From assembly GCA_040902895.1 (NCBI GenBank), contig JBBDWL010000138.1, forward strand, positions 62,001 to 126,000: a DNA stretch of 64,000 nucleotides, given 5' to 3'. The notes below the pieces were generated by a model. That model was not told the DNA's origin. It ran no database searches and was given only the letters and a program-made list of their open reading frames with translations. Of the stretch, positions 56,114-64,000 are shown in pieces. The stretch's first letter is position 1. Every line of letters begins with the position of its first letter. Source of the DNA: JALYRV01 sp040902895. GTDB taxonomy: Bacteria; Acidobacteriota; Vicinamibacteria; Vicinamibacterales; SCN-69-37. Position numbers and translations under genes: made by a program.

Positions 56114-57328
56114 ATGCGCCAGAAGATCGCCATCCTGTTCAGTCTCGGTGTGCTTGCCGTCACCGTCATGGCGGCCCAGCAACCGCCGCAGCGCGGTCGC
56201 GGCGGCATGCAGGGCGTGCCCACGCTGCCAAACGGCGAATGTCCTCCCGGCCATACGCTCGTGCGCGTGGGGCGCTGTCAGGCGCCCGAAGTTCCGCCGC
56301 CCAGCATTCTCGACTATCGGCCGAAGTCAACGCTGGTCGTCGACGAACATCCCGTCCCGAAGGCGAAATATCCCGTCGTCGATATCCACAGCCACCAGAC
56401 CGCGACAGCCGAGAACATGGCGCAGCTCATTCAGGAGATGGACGCGCTGAATCTGCGCGTGCTCAACAATCTGAGCGGCGGCAGCGGCGAGCAGCTGAAG
56501 GCCAGGGTCGAGGCGATTCGCGGCAGTCCGTACAAGGATCGCTTCACCGTGTTCGCGAACCTCAACTTCCGCGACTATGGACCCGGCTGGGGCGCCAAGG
56601 CGGCCGCGCAGCTCGAAGAAGACGTCCGCAACGGCGCGATCGGACTGAAGATCTTCAAGAACCTCGGGCTCACGGCAACGAAAGCCGACGGCTCGCGCAT
56701 TCCTGTCGACGATCCGGAGCTGGATCCGGTGTGGTCCGCCGTCGGGCGCCTGAACGTGCCGGTGCTGATTCACACCGGCGAGCCGCCGCAGTTCTTCGAG
56801 CCGCCCGATTTCACGAACGAGCGCTGGCTCGAGCTCGCGCTGTTTCCGAGCCGCCGCAATTACGGTCCAACGAACGTCAAGTTCGGGCAGCTGATCGCCG
56901 AACGCGATCGCATGTTCGCGAAGCACCCGAAGACCCGCTTCATTGCAGCGCATTTCGGGTATCACGGGCACGACCTGAAGGCCGCCGCCGCGCTGCTCGA
57001 CAAGCTTCCGAACGTGTACCTCGAAGTGGCCGCCGTCCTGTACGACTTCGGGCGCCAGCCGCGCACCGCCGCCGCGTTCTTCACGAAGTACCAGGACCGC
57101 GTCATGTTCGGCAAGGACACGTACGCGCCGTCGGAGTATCCGTATTACTGGCGCGTGTTCGAGACCGCGGACGAGTACTTCGACTACTACCGCGACTATC
57201 ATGCCTTCTGGAAGCTGTACGGCATGGACCTCTCCGACGCCGTGCTCAGAAAGCTGTATTACCAGACGGCGCTGAAGGTCGCGCCCGGCCTGCCGCAGAC
57301 CGGCTGGTCCGCCTCCCGTCCTCGCTAA
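56114..57328 (+). CDS. Amidohydrolase_2-family metal-dependent hydrolase, exported
   Basis: 404 residues. A signal peptide (IAILFSLGVLAVTVMAAQ) shows export. The TIM-barrel amidohydrolase has VVDIHSHQ (His-x-His, near 92), GLKIFKNLG (metal-binding Lys-type strand), LIHTGEP, FIAAHFGYHG (His) and MFGKDTYAP (Asp). This matches the ACMSD/Amidohydro_2 group. The substrate is unknown. The next gene starts 2 bases after its stop. Confidence 0.82.
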   Translation: MRQKIAILFSLGVLAVTVMAAQQPPQRGRGGMQGVPTLPNGECPPGHTLVRVGRCQAPEVPPPSILDYRPKSTLVVDEHPVPKAKYPVVDIHSHQTATAENMAQLIQEMDALNLRVLNNLSGGSGEQLKARVEAIRGSPYKDRFTVFANLNFRDYGPGWGAKAAAQLEEDVRNGAIGLKIFKNLGLTATKADGSRIPVDDPELDPVWSAVGRLNVPVLIHTGEPPQFFEPPDFTNERWLELALFPSRRNYGPTNVKFGQLIAERDRMFAKHPKTRFIAAHFGYHGHDLKAAAALLDKLPNVYLEVAAVLYDFGRQPRTAAAFFTKYQDRVMFGKDTYAPSEYPYYWRVFETADEYFDYYRDYHAFWKLYGMDLSDAVLRKLYYQTALKVAPGLPQTGWSASRPR

Positions 57329-57330
57329 CC

Positions 57331-58269
57331 ATGCGGACCTGTCTCGTCACCGGAGGCGCCGGCTTCATCGGCTCCCACATCGCCGCGGCGCTCCGCGCGC
57401 GCGGCGATCGCGTGCGCATTGCCGACAACCTCTCGACGGGCTATCGCCGCAATCTCGACGTCAATCCCGATGCCGATTTCATCGAAGGCGATCTCGCGGA
57501 CCTCGCGTTTGCGGCTCGCGCCGTCGAGGGCGTCGATCTTGTCTTTCACCAGGCGGCGATTCCGTCCGTGCCGCGATCGGTCAAGGATCCCGTCGGCTCG
57601 AACCGCGCAAACATCGACGCGACCCTGCACGTCCTGATGGCGGCGAAGGACGCCGGCGTCAAACGCGTCGTCTATGCGGGGTCGTCATCCGCCTATGGCG
57701 ACACGCCGGTGCTGCCCAAGCGCGAAGACATGCCGCCGAATCCGCGGTCGCCGTACGCGCTGCAGAAGCTGGTGGGCGAACAGTACGGCCAGCTGTTCAC
57801 GACGCTCTACGGGCTTGAAACGGTCAGCATCCGCTATTTCAATGTCTTTGGTCCGAGGCAGGATCCCTCGTCAGCCTACTCAGGCGTCATCTCGCAGTTC
57901 GCGAAGGCCCTCACCGAGGGCCGCAGCCCCACCATCTATGGCGACGGCAGTCAGACGCGCGATTTCACCTACATCGACAACGTCGTCGACGGCGTGTTGC
58001 GGGCCGCGGATGCGCCTCGTGCGAGCGGCGAGGTGATCAACGTCGCGACCGGCGGGCGCATCTCCCTCCTCGATCTGCTCGATGTGATGAAGCGATTGAC
58101 CGGCACCGGCGTCGATCCCGACTTCGCGGAAGCGAGGAGCGGCGACGTCCGCGACTCGCAGGCCGACATTACGAAGGCGAAGACCCTTCTCGGCTACGAG
58201 CCGCTCGTCGGTCTCGAGGAAGGGCTCGCACGCACGCTGGCCTGGCACCGTTCGACAATCACCGCCTGA
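57331..58269 (+). CDS. Sugar-nucleotide epimerase (extended SDR, GalE/WbpP type)
   Basis: 312 residues. NAD motif TGGAGFIGSHI (6-16), catalytic YALQK (Tyr-x-x-x-Lys, about 147-151), SSSAYG (Ser) and RYFNVFGPRQDPSSAYSGVI (substrate loop typical of UDP-GlcNAc/UDP-Glc 4-epimerases), then GDGSQTRDFTYIDNVV. It makes a nucleotide sugar, perhaps for the glycan genes seen earlier in the window. ATG start. Confidence 0.88.
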   Translation: MRTCLVTGGAGFIGSHIAAALRARGDRVRIADNLSTGYRRNLDVNPDADFIEGDLADLAFAARAVEGVDLVFHQAAIPSVPRSVKDPVGSNRANIDATLHVLMAAKDAGVKRVVYAGSSSAYGDTPVLPKREDMPPNPRSPYALQKLVGEQYGQLFTTLYGLETVSIRYFNVFGPRQDPSSAYSGVISQFAKALTEGRSPTIYGDGSQTRDFTYIDNVVDGVLRAADAPRASGEVINVATGGRISLLDLLDVMKRLTGTGVDPDFAEARSGDVRDSQADITKAKTLLGYEPLVGLEEGLARTLAWHRSTITA

Positions 58270-58278
58270 CGCTGCGCG

Positions 58279-58284
58279 TATAAT
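58279..58284 (+). promoter_or_regulatory. -10 box before the kinase-fusion gene
   Basis: TATAAT in the context GCGTATAATCCGG, also present at 62395 before the second kinase gene. The leader to the ATG at 58344 is about 55 bases. Confidence 0.5.
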
Positions 58285-58343
58285 CCGGACATGTTTCGGC
58301 GGGACGATCCGACGTCCCTCCCCGAAAGACTGGAGCCGGAACG

Positions 58344-61220
58344 ATGATCGGCGAGACGGTTTCGCACTACCGCATTCTCGAAGAGCTCGGCGCGGGCGCG
58401 ATGGGTGTTGTCTACAAAGCGGAAGACGTCCGTCTTAAGCGCCAGATCGCGCTGAAGTTCCTCTCGGCGGGTCTCACGCGCGATCCTGAGGCGCGCGAAC
58501 GGCTCATCCAGGAAGCGCAGACGGCCTCGGCCCTCGATCATCCAAACATCTGCGTGATCCATGAAATCGACGAGGTGGCGGGCCGGACGTTCATTGCGAT
58601 GACGTATTACGAGGGCGAGACGCTGCGAAAGCGCATCGCACGAGGGCCGCTGCCGCAGAACGAGGCCATCGACATCGCGATTCAGATTGCCCGGGCCGCG
58701 GCGGCCGCTCACGACGCCGGCATCGTTCATCGCGACATCAAGCCGGCAAACGTCATCGTCACCCCGCGGCGCGAAATCAAACTCCTCGATTTTGGAATCG
58801 CAAAGCTCTCTGGGCAAACACGCCTGACGCGGACAGGCACGACCGTCGGGACGGTTGCGTACATGGCGCCTGAAGTCATCAACGGCGGCGACGCGGATGC
58901 GCGCGCCGACATCTGGGCCATCGGCGTCGCGTTGTTCGAGATGCTGGCGGCTGCGCTGCCATTCGAGGGCGATAACGAGCTCGCGATTCTGAATTCCATT
59001 GCCCTCAAGGAAGCGCGGAGCGCCAGGAGCCTGCGCGCCGATGTCTCACCCGCGGTGGATGCGCTCCTGAAACGTGTACTGGTCAAGGATCCGGCGCGGC
59101 GGATTTCGTCGGCGCGTGAGCTGGAGGCTGCGCTCGCGGAGTTGCAGCATCCGTCCGGCGCAACGGTCCCCGTCCGCACCACGCGAACGTCGCCTCGGTG
59201 GGTGGGCGCCGCAGTCGCGATCGTGATTGCGTTAGCCGGTGTGTCGGGCGGTTGGTGGGCCATCAACCGCAATAGCGCGACGCTCAGCGCGACCGCGCTC
59301 CCCGAGATCGAGAAGCTGCTCGCGGCGGACGAGTACGTGCCGGCCTTCGGCTTGGCGCTGCGCGCGGCACCGGAGCTTGGCGAAGACCCCGCTCTGAAGT
59401 CACTCTGGCCACGGCTGACGGTGACGCGCGATCTCACCGCAGGCCCACCTGGAACACGCGTACGTGTTCGAGACATCAGGCTCGAGACCGACTGGATCGA
59501 GATCGGCACGACGCCCATCACAGCGGCGCGCCTTCCCCGCGGCGTCGTCCGCTGGCGAATCGAACGCGCGGAGTACGAGCCGCTCGAGTTCATCGGCTCG
59601 CCAGTGGAGCTGGTCGCCGGACTCAACGCCCTCACCAGGACGGAGGACCTTCCTGCGGGCATGGTCCGTATCCCGCGCGGGACCGTGTCGCTTCGAATGT
59701 CGGGCTACGACTACAACAAAGGCATCCCAACGGACGCGTACTTCATCGATCGCTTCGAGGTCACGAACCGGCAGTACAAAGAGTTCGTCGACGCGGGTGC
59801 CTATCAGCATCAGGCGTACTGGAAACAGCCGTTCGTTCGCGACGGCCGCACCATACCCTGGCGAGACGCGGTGGCGGCGTTTCACGATCAGACGGGGCGT
59901 CCCGGGCCTGCGACTTGGGAAGTGGGCACGTATCGCGGCGGCGAGGAAGACCACCCGGTGCGAGGTGTGAGTTGGTTCGAGGCGGCCGCGTATGCAGAGT
60001 TCCGCGGCCGCAGCTTGCCGTCTGTGTATCACTGGCTTCACGCGGCAGGAACGCCGCTTGCGGCGCAAGTCACGCCGCTCAGCAACTTCCGATCATCCGG
60101 TCCGCTGCCGGTGGGGCGCAGCCAGGCCATCGGTCCGTTCGGTCTGGCCGACGCCGCCGGCAACATCAAAGAGTGGTGCTGGAACGAACTGGAGCCAGGC
60201 AAGACGCGCTATCTGCTTGGCGGCGCGTGGAATGAACCCGACTATGCATTCATCTATCCCGACGCGCGGTCACCGTTCGACCGATCCGCTCAGATCGGCT
60301 TTCGCCTGGCGTTGTATCCCAGCGATGCGAGCCGACCTGCGGCAACCCTTCGGGTCATTCCGCGTTCGGTGCGCGACTACGACATCGAGAAGCCGGTCTC
60401 TGACGAAGTCTTCCACGCTTTTGCCGGAACGTACGCGTATGATCCGGCGCCGCTCGATGCTCGGGTTGAGTCCGTCGATGAAGGGGCCGAGTTCTGGCGC
60501 CGCGAGAAGGTGACGTTCAACTCCGCGTACGGCGAACGCATCGCCGCGCATCTTTTCCTTCCGAAGAAGACGGCACCGCCATTTTCACCGGTGCTGTACT
60601 GGCCCGGCTCCGGCACGATCCGTGAGCGATCCAGCGACAGCATGGCGACGGGCGGCTTTGATTTGCTCCTGATGAGCGGCCGCGCCGTGCTCGTACCCGT
60701 GTATCACGGTGCCTGGGAGCGCACCAGCGGCCGTCAGGACTCTTGGCCCGATCGCACGAGCGCCTATCGCGACTGGGTCAAGCGGCAGATTAACGATGCG
60801 CGGCGCGCCCTCGATTACGCAGCCACACGGAAGGATCTCGACATGTCGAGCGTCGGGTATCTCGGTTCCAGTTGGGGCGCACGGATGGGATCGATCGTTC
60901 TTGCGCTGGACGGCCGTATTCGGGCCGCCGTCCTGGGGGCCGGTGGACTGTCCAACGCCGCTGCGCCTCCCGAGGTCGACGTCTTCAACTTCTCCCCCCG
61001 TGTAACCGTGCCGGTCCTCATGATCAACGGGGACGGCGATTTTATCTTTGAACTGGAACGAAGCCAGAAGCCGTTGTTCCGGCTGCTCGGATCGCCCGCG
61101 GATCGCAAGAAACACGTCGTCCTTCAGGGCGGGCATGCGATAGGCATCGAGAAGCGCAGCCAGTACATCCGAGAAGTGCTCGATTGGTTCGACCGCTATC
61201 TCGGTGTCGCAGGCAGGTAG
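58344..61220 (+). CDS. Ser/Thr protein kinase fused to FGE-like and alpha/beta-hydrolase domains
   Basis: 958 residues, three parts. (1) Kinase, about 8-265: GAGAMGVVYKAED, ALKFL (Lys), HRDIKPANV (about 129), DFGIAK and MAPE. (2) A transmembrane helix (about 287-308), then an FGE/sulfatase-modifying-like domain (about 440-655): MVRIPRGTVSLRMSG, YFIDRFEVTNRQYKEFV, VSWFEAAAYAEF, GLADAAGNIKEWCWNE, GFRLAL. (3) A hydrolase (about 730-955): YLGSSWGAR (nucleophile Ser, about 843), NGDGDFIF and GGHAIG (His). The FGE part has only one Cys (KEWCWNE), so oxidase activity is doubtful. This combination recurs in acidobacteria as I recall. Confidence 0.9.
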   Translation: MIGETVSHYRILEELGAGAMGVVYKAEDVRLKRQIALKFLSAGLTRDPEARERLIQEAQTASALDHPNICVIHEIDEVAGRTFIAMTYYEGETLRKRIARGPLPQNEAIDIAIQIARAAAAAHDAGIVHRDIKPANVIVTPRREIKLLDFGIAKLSGQTRLTRTGTTVGTVAYMAPEVINGGDADARADIWAIGVALFEMLAAALPFEGDNELAILNSIALKEARSARSLRADVSPAVDALLKRVLVKDPARRISSARELEAALAELQHPSGATVPVRTTRTSPRWVGAAVAIVIALAGVSGGWWAINRNSATLSATALPEIEKLLAADEYVPAFGLALRAAPELGEDPALKSLWPRLTVTRDLTAGPPGTRVRVRDIRLETDWIEIGTTPITAARLPRGVVRWRIERAEYEPLEFIGSPVELVAGLNALTRTEDLPAGMVRIPRGTVSLRMSGYDYNKGIPTDAYFIDRFEVTNRQYKEFVDAGAYQHQAYWKQPFVRDGRTIPWRDAVAAFHDQTGRPGPATWEVGTYRGGEEDHPVRGVSWFEAAAYAEFRGRSLPSVYHWLHAAGTPLAAQVTPLSNFRSSGPLPVGRSQAIGPFGLADAAGNIKEWCWNELEPGKTRYLLGGAWNEPDYAFIYPDARSPFDRSAQIGFRLALYPSDASRPAATLRVIPRSVRDYDIEKPVSDEVFHAFAGTYAYDPAPLDARVESVDEGAEFWRREKVTFNSAYGERIAAHLFLPKKTAPPFSPVLYWPGSGTIRERSSDSMATGGFDLLLMSGRAVLVPVYHGAWERTSGRQDSWPDRTSAYRDWVKRQINDARRALDYAATRKDLDMSSVGYLGSSWGARMGSIVLALDGRIRAAVLGAGGLSNAAAPPEVDVFNFSPRVTVPVLMINGDGDFIFELERSQKPLFRLLGSPADRKKHVVLQGGHAIGIEKRSQYIREVLDWFDRYLGVAGR

Positions 61221-61260
61221 CGGTTCTCCGACGCGCAGCCGGCACGGCTATGATGTCTTC

Positions 61261-61761
61261 GTGTCCGCAGCTGTCATACGCGCCATCGGTCTCGCCGGGT
61301 CGCTGATCTACGGCGGCTTCATCGTGTGGCTTTACGCCACCGGACCGGCCACGATGGCTGAAGTGACCGGCGGCGTGGCGGCCAGCTTCAGCGCCTATCG
61401 CATCGACGAGCAGAGCCTTCAAGACGGTCTGCGCCTCTTCAGGGCCGACAACTTCCCGGCCGCCCGCACCGCCTTCGATCGGGCCGATCCCGCAAAGCGC
61501 GATTCACGCGTCCAGTTCTATGTCGCCTACAGCTATTACCGCGAGGGCTGGGGCCGTCTCTGGAATGACGACGCGTTGTTCACGAAGGGGATCGAAGCGC
61601 TCGATCGCGCCGTGAAGGCCGATCCGTCCGGGCGCGTCGCGGTGACGGACGCGAATCTGGGCATGACGACGTCGGACGAGTTGCGTGCGGAGCTGCATGA
61701 AGGCCTGAAGCGCGACGCGTCTGACTACAATCCGCTGCGCGTGATGAGGAAACGCAAGTGA
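61261..61761 (+). CDS. Membrane-anchored TPR-like protein
   Basis: 166 residues from the GTG at 61261. One N-terminal membrane helix (AVIRAIGLAGSLIYGGFIVWLYA) is followed by helical repeats like TPRs (LQDGLRLFRADNFPAARTAFDRADPAKRDSRVQFYVAYSYYREGWG). An upstream GTG at 61204 adds 19 polar residues. The stop overlaps the next gene (GTGA). Two small proteins lie between the two kinase genes; perhaps a scaffold for signalling, which is inference only. Confidence 0.7.
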   Translation: MSAAVIRAIGLAGSLIYGGFIVWLYATGPATMAEVTGGVAASFSAYRIDEQSLQDGLRLFRADNFPAARTAFDRADPAKRDSRVQFYVAYSYYREGWGRLWNDDALFTKGIEALDRAVKADPSGRVAVTDANLGMTTSDELRAELHEGLKRDASDYNPLRVMRKRK

Positions 61762-62402
61762 CGCGCGGCGCCGTGCTCGAAAGCATCGTGTTGCCATGGC
61801 TGCTGCTTACTGTCGCCCTGCTGGCGGGCCTGCGCGTGACGCCGGCGGGCGAGCTGCGGTTTCTCGTGCCGCCGCTCGCGTCGCTGGTGGCGATGCTGTT
61901 GTTGATGATGGTGGTCGTGCAGAGCGGCCTCGTGCAGCCGTGGCGGTTGATGCACGACGGACGGACCGCGCTCGAGAACCTGAATGGCGTGGTGCTGCTC
62001 GGCGCGCTCGCGGCGGCCTCTGCGCAGGTTGTGTCGGCCGTCACGCCGGAAGCCGGACTTCCGCTGGTGCTTGGCGTAATTTTTCTGTTTGCGTTGTTCG
62101 TGAACACCCTGGCGGCGAAGCCCGGCCCGCGGCACGCGCTGCGCGCGTTGTTCGTCGCGTTCTTCGCCGCCTTCACCGTGAAATTCATCGTGTTGGATGC
62201 GCTCTACGCCCCCGACAGAAGTCTTGGCGGGCGGCTGCTCACCGGACTGCTCGAAGGCGTGACGCTGGGATCGTTCGACCACGTCGTGTGGGGCCCGCGC
62301 ACCGGCTACATCACGTTCCTCGCACTCGTGCTGTACTTCAGCGCGCTGGTGCTGATGCCGCGTGACGCCGTCGAACGCTCCTCAGCTCTCACACGCGTAT
62401 AA
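61758..62402 (+). CDS. Polytopic membrane protein of unknown family
   Basis: 214 residues with about six hydrophobic helices (LPWLLLTVALLAGL, VAMLLLMMVVVQSGL, GVVLLGALAAASAQVVSAV, LGVIFLFALFVNTLAA, LRALFVAFFAAFTVKFIVLDAL, YITFLALVLYFSALVL). No conserved motif is recognised. The GTG at 61758 overlaps the TPR-like gene. Its end lies inside the TATAAT of the following kinase gene. Function unknown; coupled to the TPR-like protein. Confidence 0.7.
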   Translation: MTRGAVLESIVLPWLLLTVALLAGLRVTPAGELRFLVPPLASLVAMLLLMMVVVQSGLVQPWRLMHDGRTALENLNGVVLLGALAAASAQVVSAVTPEAGLPLVLGVIFLFALFVNTLAAKPGPRHALRALFVAFFAAFTVKFIVLDALYAPDRSLGGRLLTGLLEGVTLGSFDHVVWGPRTGYITFLALVLYFSALVLMPRDAVERSSALTRV

Positions 62403-62403
62403 T
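62398..62403 (+). promoter_or_regulatory. -10 box before the second kinase gene
   Basis: TATAAT in the same GCGTATAATCCGG context as at 58276. It ends 11 bases before the TTG start at 62415, so the mRNA would be nearly leaderless. It overlaps the stop of the upstream gene. Confidence 0.5.
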
Positions 62404-62414
62404 CCGGCCACTCC

Positions 62415-64000
62415 TTGTCGATAATCCCCGGCACCGTCCTCGGACCCTATGAGATCGTCGGCCCGCTTGGCGCGGGCGGGATGGGCGAGGTGTATCGCGC
62501 GCGCGACACGAAGCTCAATCGCGACGTCGCAATCAAGATCCTGCCGGAAAGCGTCGCGCTCGATTCGGTGCGGCTGGCGCGCTTCGAGCGCGAGGCGCGT
62601 ACGCTTGCGGCGCTCAATCATCCGCATATCGCGCAGATCTACGGCCTCGAAGACGCCGGCGCGCGCGGAAAGGCGCTCGTGATGGAGCTGGTCGGCGGCC
62701 AGACGCTCGCAGAGCGCATTGCCGACGGGGCTGTGCCCATCGCCGAGACGCTCGAGATAGCCCGTCAGATGGCCGACGCGTTCGAATGCGCGCATGCCGA
62801 AGGCATCGTTCATCGCGACCTCAAGCCGGCCAACATCAAGGTGCGCGACGACGGCACCGCGAAGGTGCTGGACTTCGGGCTGGCGAAGAGCGCCGACTCG
62901 GGCGCCGCCCCGAATCTGCAGGACTCGCCGACCGTCACCAGCCCGGCGATGACCGAGCGCGGTCTCATCCTCGGCACGGCGGCGTACATGTCGCCCGAGC
63001 AGGCGAGAGGCAAGCCTGTCGACAAGCGCGCGGACATCTGGGCCTTCGGCGTCATCCTGTTTGAGATGCTCACAGGCAGGCAGATGTTCGCCGGCGAGAC
63101 GGTCTCAGACACGCTCGCGGCCGTGTTGCGCGAAGACGTGCCGTGGAGCTCGCTCCCGCCCGCGACTCCGCCCGCATTGCGGCGAGTGCTCGAGCGCACG
63201 CTGCAGAAGGATCCGAAGCGCCGGCTGCGCGACATCGGCGACGCGAAGTTCGATATCGAAGAGGCGATCGCGGGGAAGGACCTTGTCGTGGCACCCGTGG
63301 CCGCGTCCATCCAGCGGAAACCCGCAAGCAGGCTGCCAGGGATCGTGGCGGCGGTGGCCACGGCCGCCGCGGTTGCGATCGCGATTCTCGTCGCCGCCCA
63401 GGATCGAGGCCGCGCCGACGACGTATGGCAGCAGTTCGAGCAGGTGACCGACACGGCGGGGGAAGAGACCTTTCCCGCGCTCTCACCCGATGGCACAACG
63501 GTCGCGTATGCGAGCCGCGCGCAGGGGACATGGGACATCTACGCGCAGCGCGTGGGCGGCAGGAATCGCGTGCTGATTGCAGGCGATTCAAACCGCCACG
63601 AAACCGGCCCTGCCTTTTCACCGGACGGGCAGCGCATCGCATTCTTCGAGCTCGACGAGGATGGCGGGATCTTCGTCGCCGGGGCCACGGGAGAGTCGGT
63701 GCGGCGTATCGCTGATTCCGGATTCCATCCGTCGTGGTCGCCGGATGGCAGGCAGATCGCCTTCAGCACGGAGGAGATCTTTAACCCGTACTCCCGCATG
63801 GGCGTGAGCGGGCTGACCATTGTCGACGCCGAGACGGGCGCCGCGCGGAGCGTGACCGAGCCTGCCGATTTCGATGCGGCGCAGCCGTCATGGTCTCCTT
63901 CGGGCGAGCGTCTGGTGTTCTGGAGCAACACGGACGGACAGCGGGATCTCTACACGGTGGCAGCCGGCGGCGGGGCGCCGGTGCCCCTGCTCGTGGATCC
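62415..64000 (+). CDS. Ser/Thr protein kinase with PD40 beta-propeller repeats, 3' end outside window
   Basis: 528 residues visible, no stop before the window end. The TTG start at 62415 gives MSIIPGTVLGPYEIVGPL. Kinase domain (about 10-275): GAGGMGEVYRARD, VAIKILPE (Lys), HRDLKPANIKV (about 134), DFGLAK and MSPEQARGK. One transmembrane helix lies near 309-330. The extracytoplasmic part shows WD40-like PD40 units: ETFPALSPDGTTVAYASR, TGPAFSPDGQRIAFFE, HPSWSPDGRQIAFS and AQPSWSPSGERLVFWS. Kinases of this type sense envelope signals; the target is unknown. Confidence 0.92.
   Translation, partial: MSIIPGTVLGPYEIVGPLGAGGMGEVYRARDTKLNRDVAIKILPESVALDSVRLARFEREARTLAALNHPHIAQIYGLEDAGARGKALVMELVGGQTLAERIADGAVPIAETLEIARQMADAFECAHAEGIVHRDLKPANIKVRDDGTAKVLDFGLAKSADSGAAPNLQDSPTVTSPAMTERGLILGTAAYMSPEQARGKPVDKRADIWAFGVILFEMLTGRQMFAGETVSDTLAAVLREDVPWSSLPPATPPALRRVLERTLQKDPKRRLRDIGDAKFDIEEAIAGKDLVVAPVAASIQRKPASRLPGIVAAVATAAAVAIAILVAAQDRGRADDVWQQFEQVTDTAGEETFPALSPDGTTVAYASRAQGTWDIYAQRVGGRNRVLIAGDSNRHETGPAFSPDGQRIAFFELDEDGGIFVAGATGESVRRIADSGFHPSWSPDGRQIAFSTEEIFNPYSRMGVSGLTIVDAETGAARSVTEPADFDAAQPSWSPSGERLVFWSNTDGQRDLYTVAAGGGAPVPLLVD

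Noticed and set aside
1..64000. tRNA or rRNA genes
   Set aside because: No T-loop plus acceptor-stem arrangement or rRNA core sequence was found by eye in the gaps; a tRNAscan run would be decisive.

Overview
The window is GC-rich, gene-dense bacterial chromosome. The mix of genes suggests a member of the Acidobacteriota, probably class Vicinamibacteria. This is inferred from gene content: fused Ser/Thr kinases, kinases with PD40 repeats, a zinc-ribbon gene ahead of ccmABC, and many GT39-like and radical SAM proteins. No rRNA, tRNA, phage, insertion sequence or CRISPR locus was seen. Nearly every base belongs to a protein gene, the RNase P RNA gene, or a short repeat. No gene-free stretch exceeds 300 bases apart from the one that holds rnpB.

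Layout. 1-3956: cytochrome c maturation operon (zinc-ribbon protein, exported protein, ccmA, ccmB, ccmC, ccmD-like, small membrane protein). 4062-6588 (minus): metallophosphoesterase, aroK, aroA, with 4-base overlaps. 6612-8756: RsbW-like ATPase, inositol monophosphatase family protein, outer-membrane protein. 8856-36687: a long envelope-glycan and lipid region with three GT39-like membrane glycosyltransferases, two DPM-like GT2 enzymes, four GT4 enzymes, two UPF0104 flippase-like proteins, three radical SAM proteins, methyltransferases, an epimerase and a hexapeptide acyltransferase. It also holds surface lipoproteins and a tandem pair of fibronectin-like/cysteine-rich proteins. 36719-37995: ttcA and dtd. 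38038-44745: outer-membrane protein, a degenerate metallophosphoesterase, glpD, a methyltransferase, dapF and a DASS transporter. 44908-52573: lipoprotein, radC, metG, a separate MetRS tRNA-binding domain, tatD, polyprenyl synthase and ligA. 52591-58269: HtrA-like protease, NtrC-type regulator, rnpB, amidohydrolase and sugar-nucleotide epimerase. 58344-64000: a kinase/FGE-like/hydrolase fusion, two membrane-linked small proteins and a PD40 kinase cut by the window edge.

The most striking feature is short repetitive DNA. At least seven families of small palindromic or inverted-repeat elements (called A-G here) sit between genes. They also enter genes: they form C-termini (MetG, TtcA, acyltransferase, a ccm-operon protein), an N-terminus (inositol monophosphatase family protein) and a roughly 40-residue in-frame insert in a GT39 enzyme. 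Hairpins of two of these families also form peripheral stems of the RNase P RNA.

Other oddities: a metallophosphoesterase with substitutions in all its metal motifs; a GT39 gene whose conserved N-terminus lies upstream of any canonical start and directly after an amber stop in the same frame; a DapF with Ser at its first catalytic Cys position; a methyltransferase lacking its central segment; and many genes whose -10-like hexamer lies 6-12 bases before the start codon, suggesting leaderless mRNAs.
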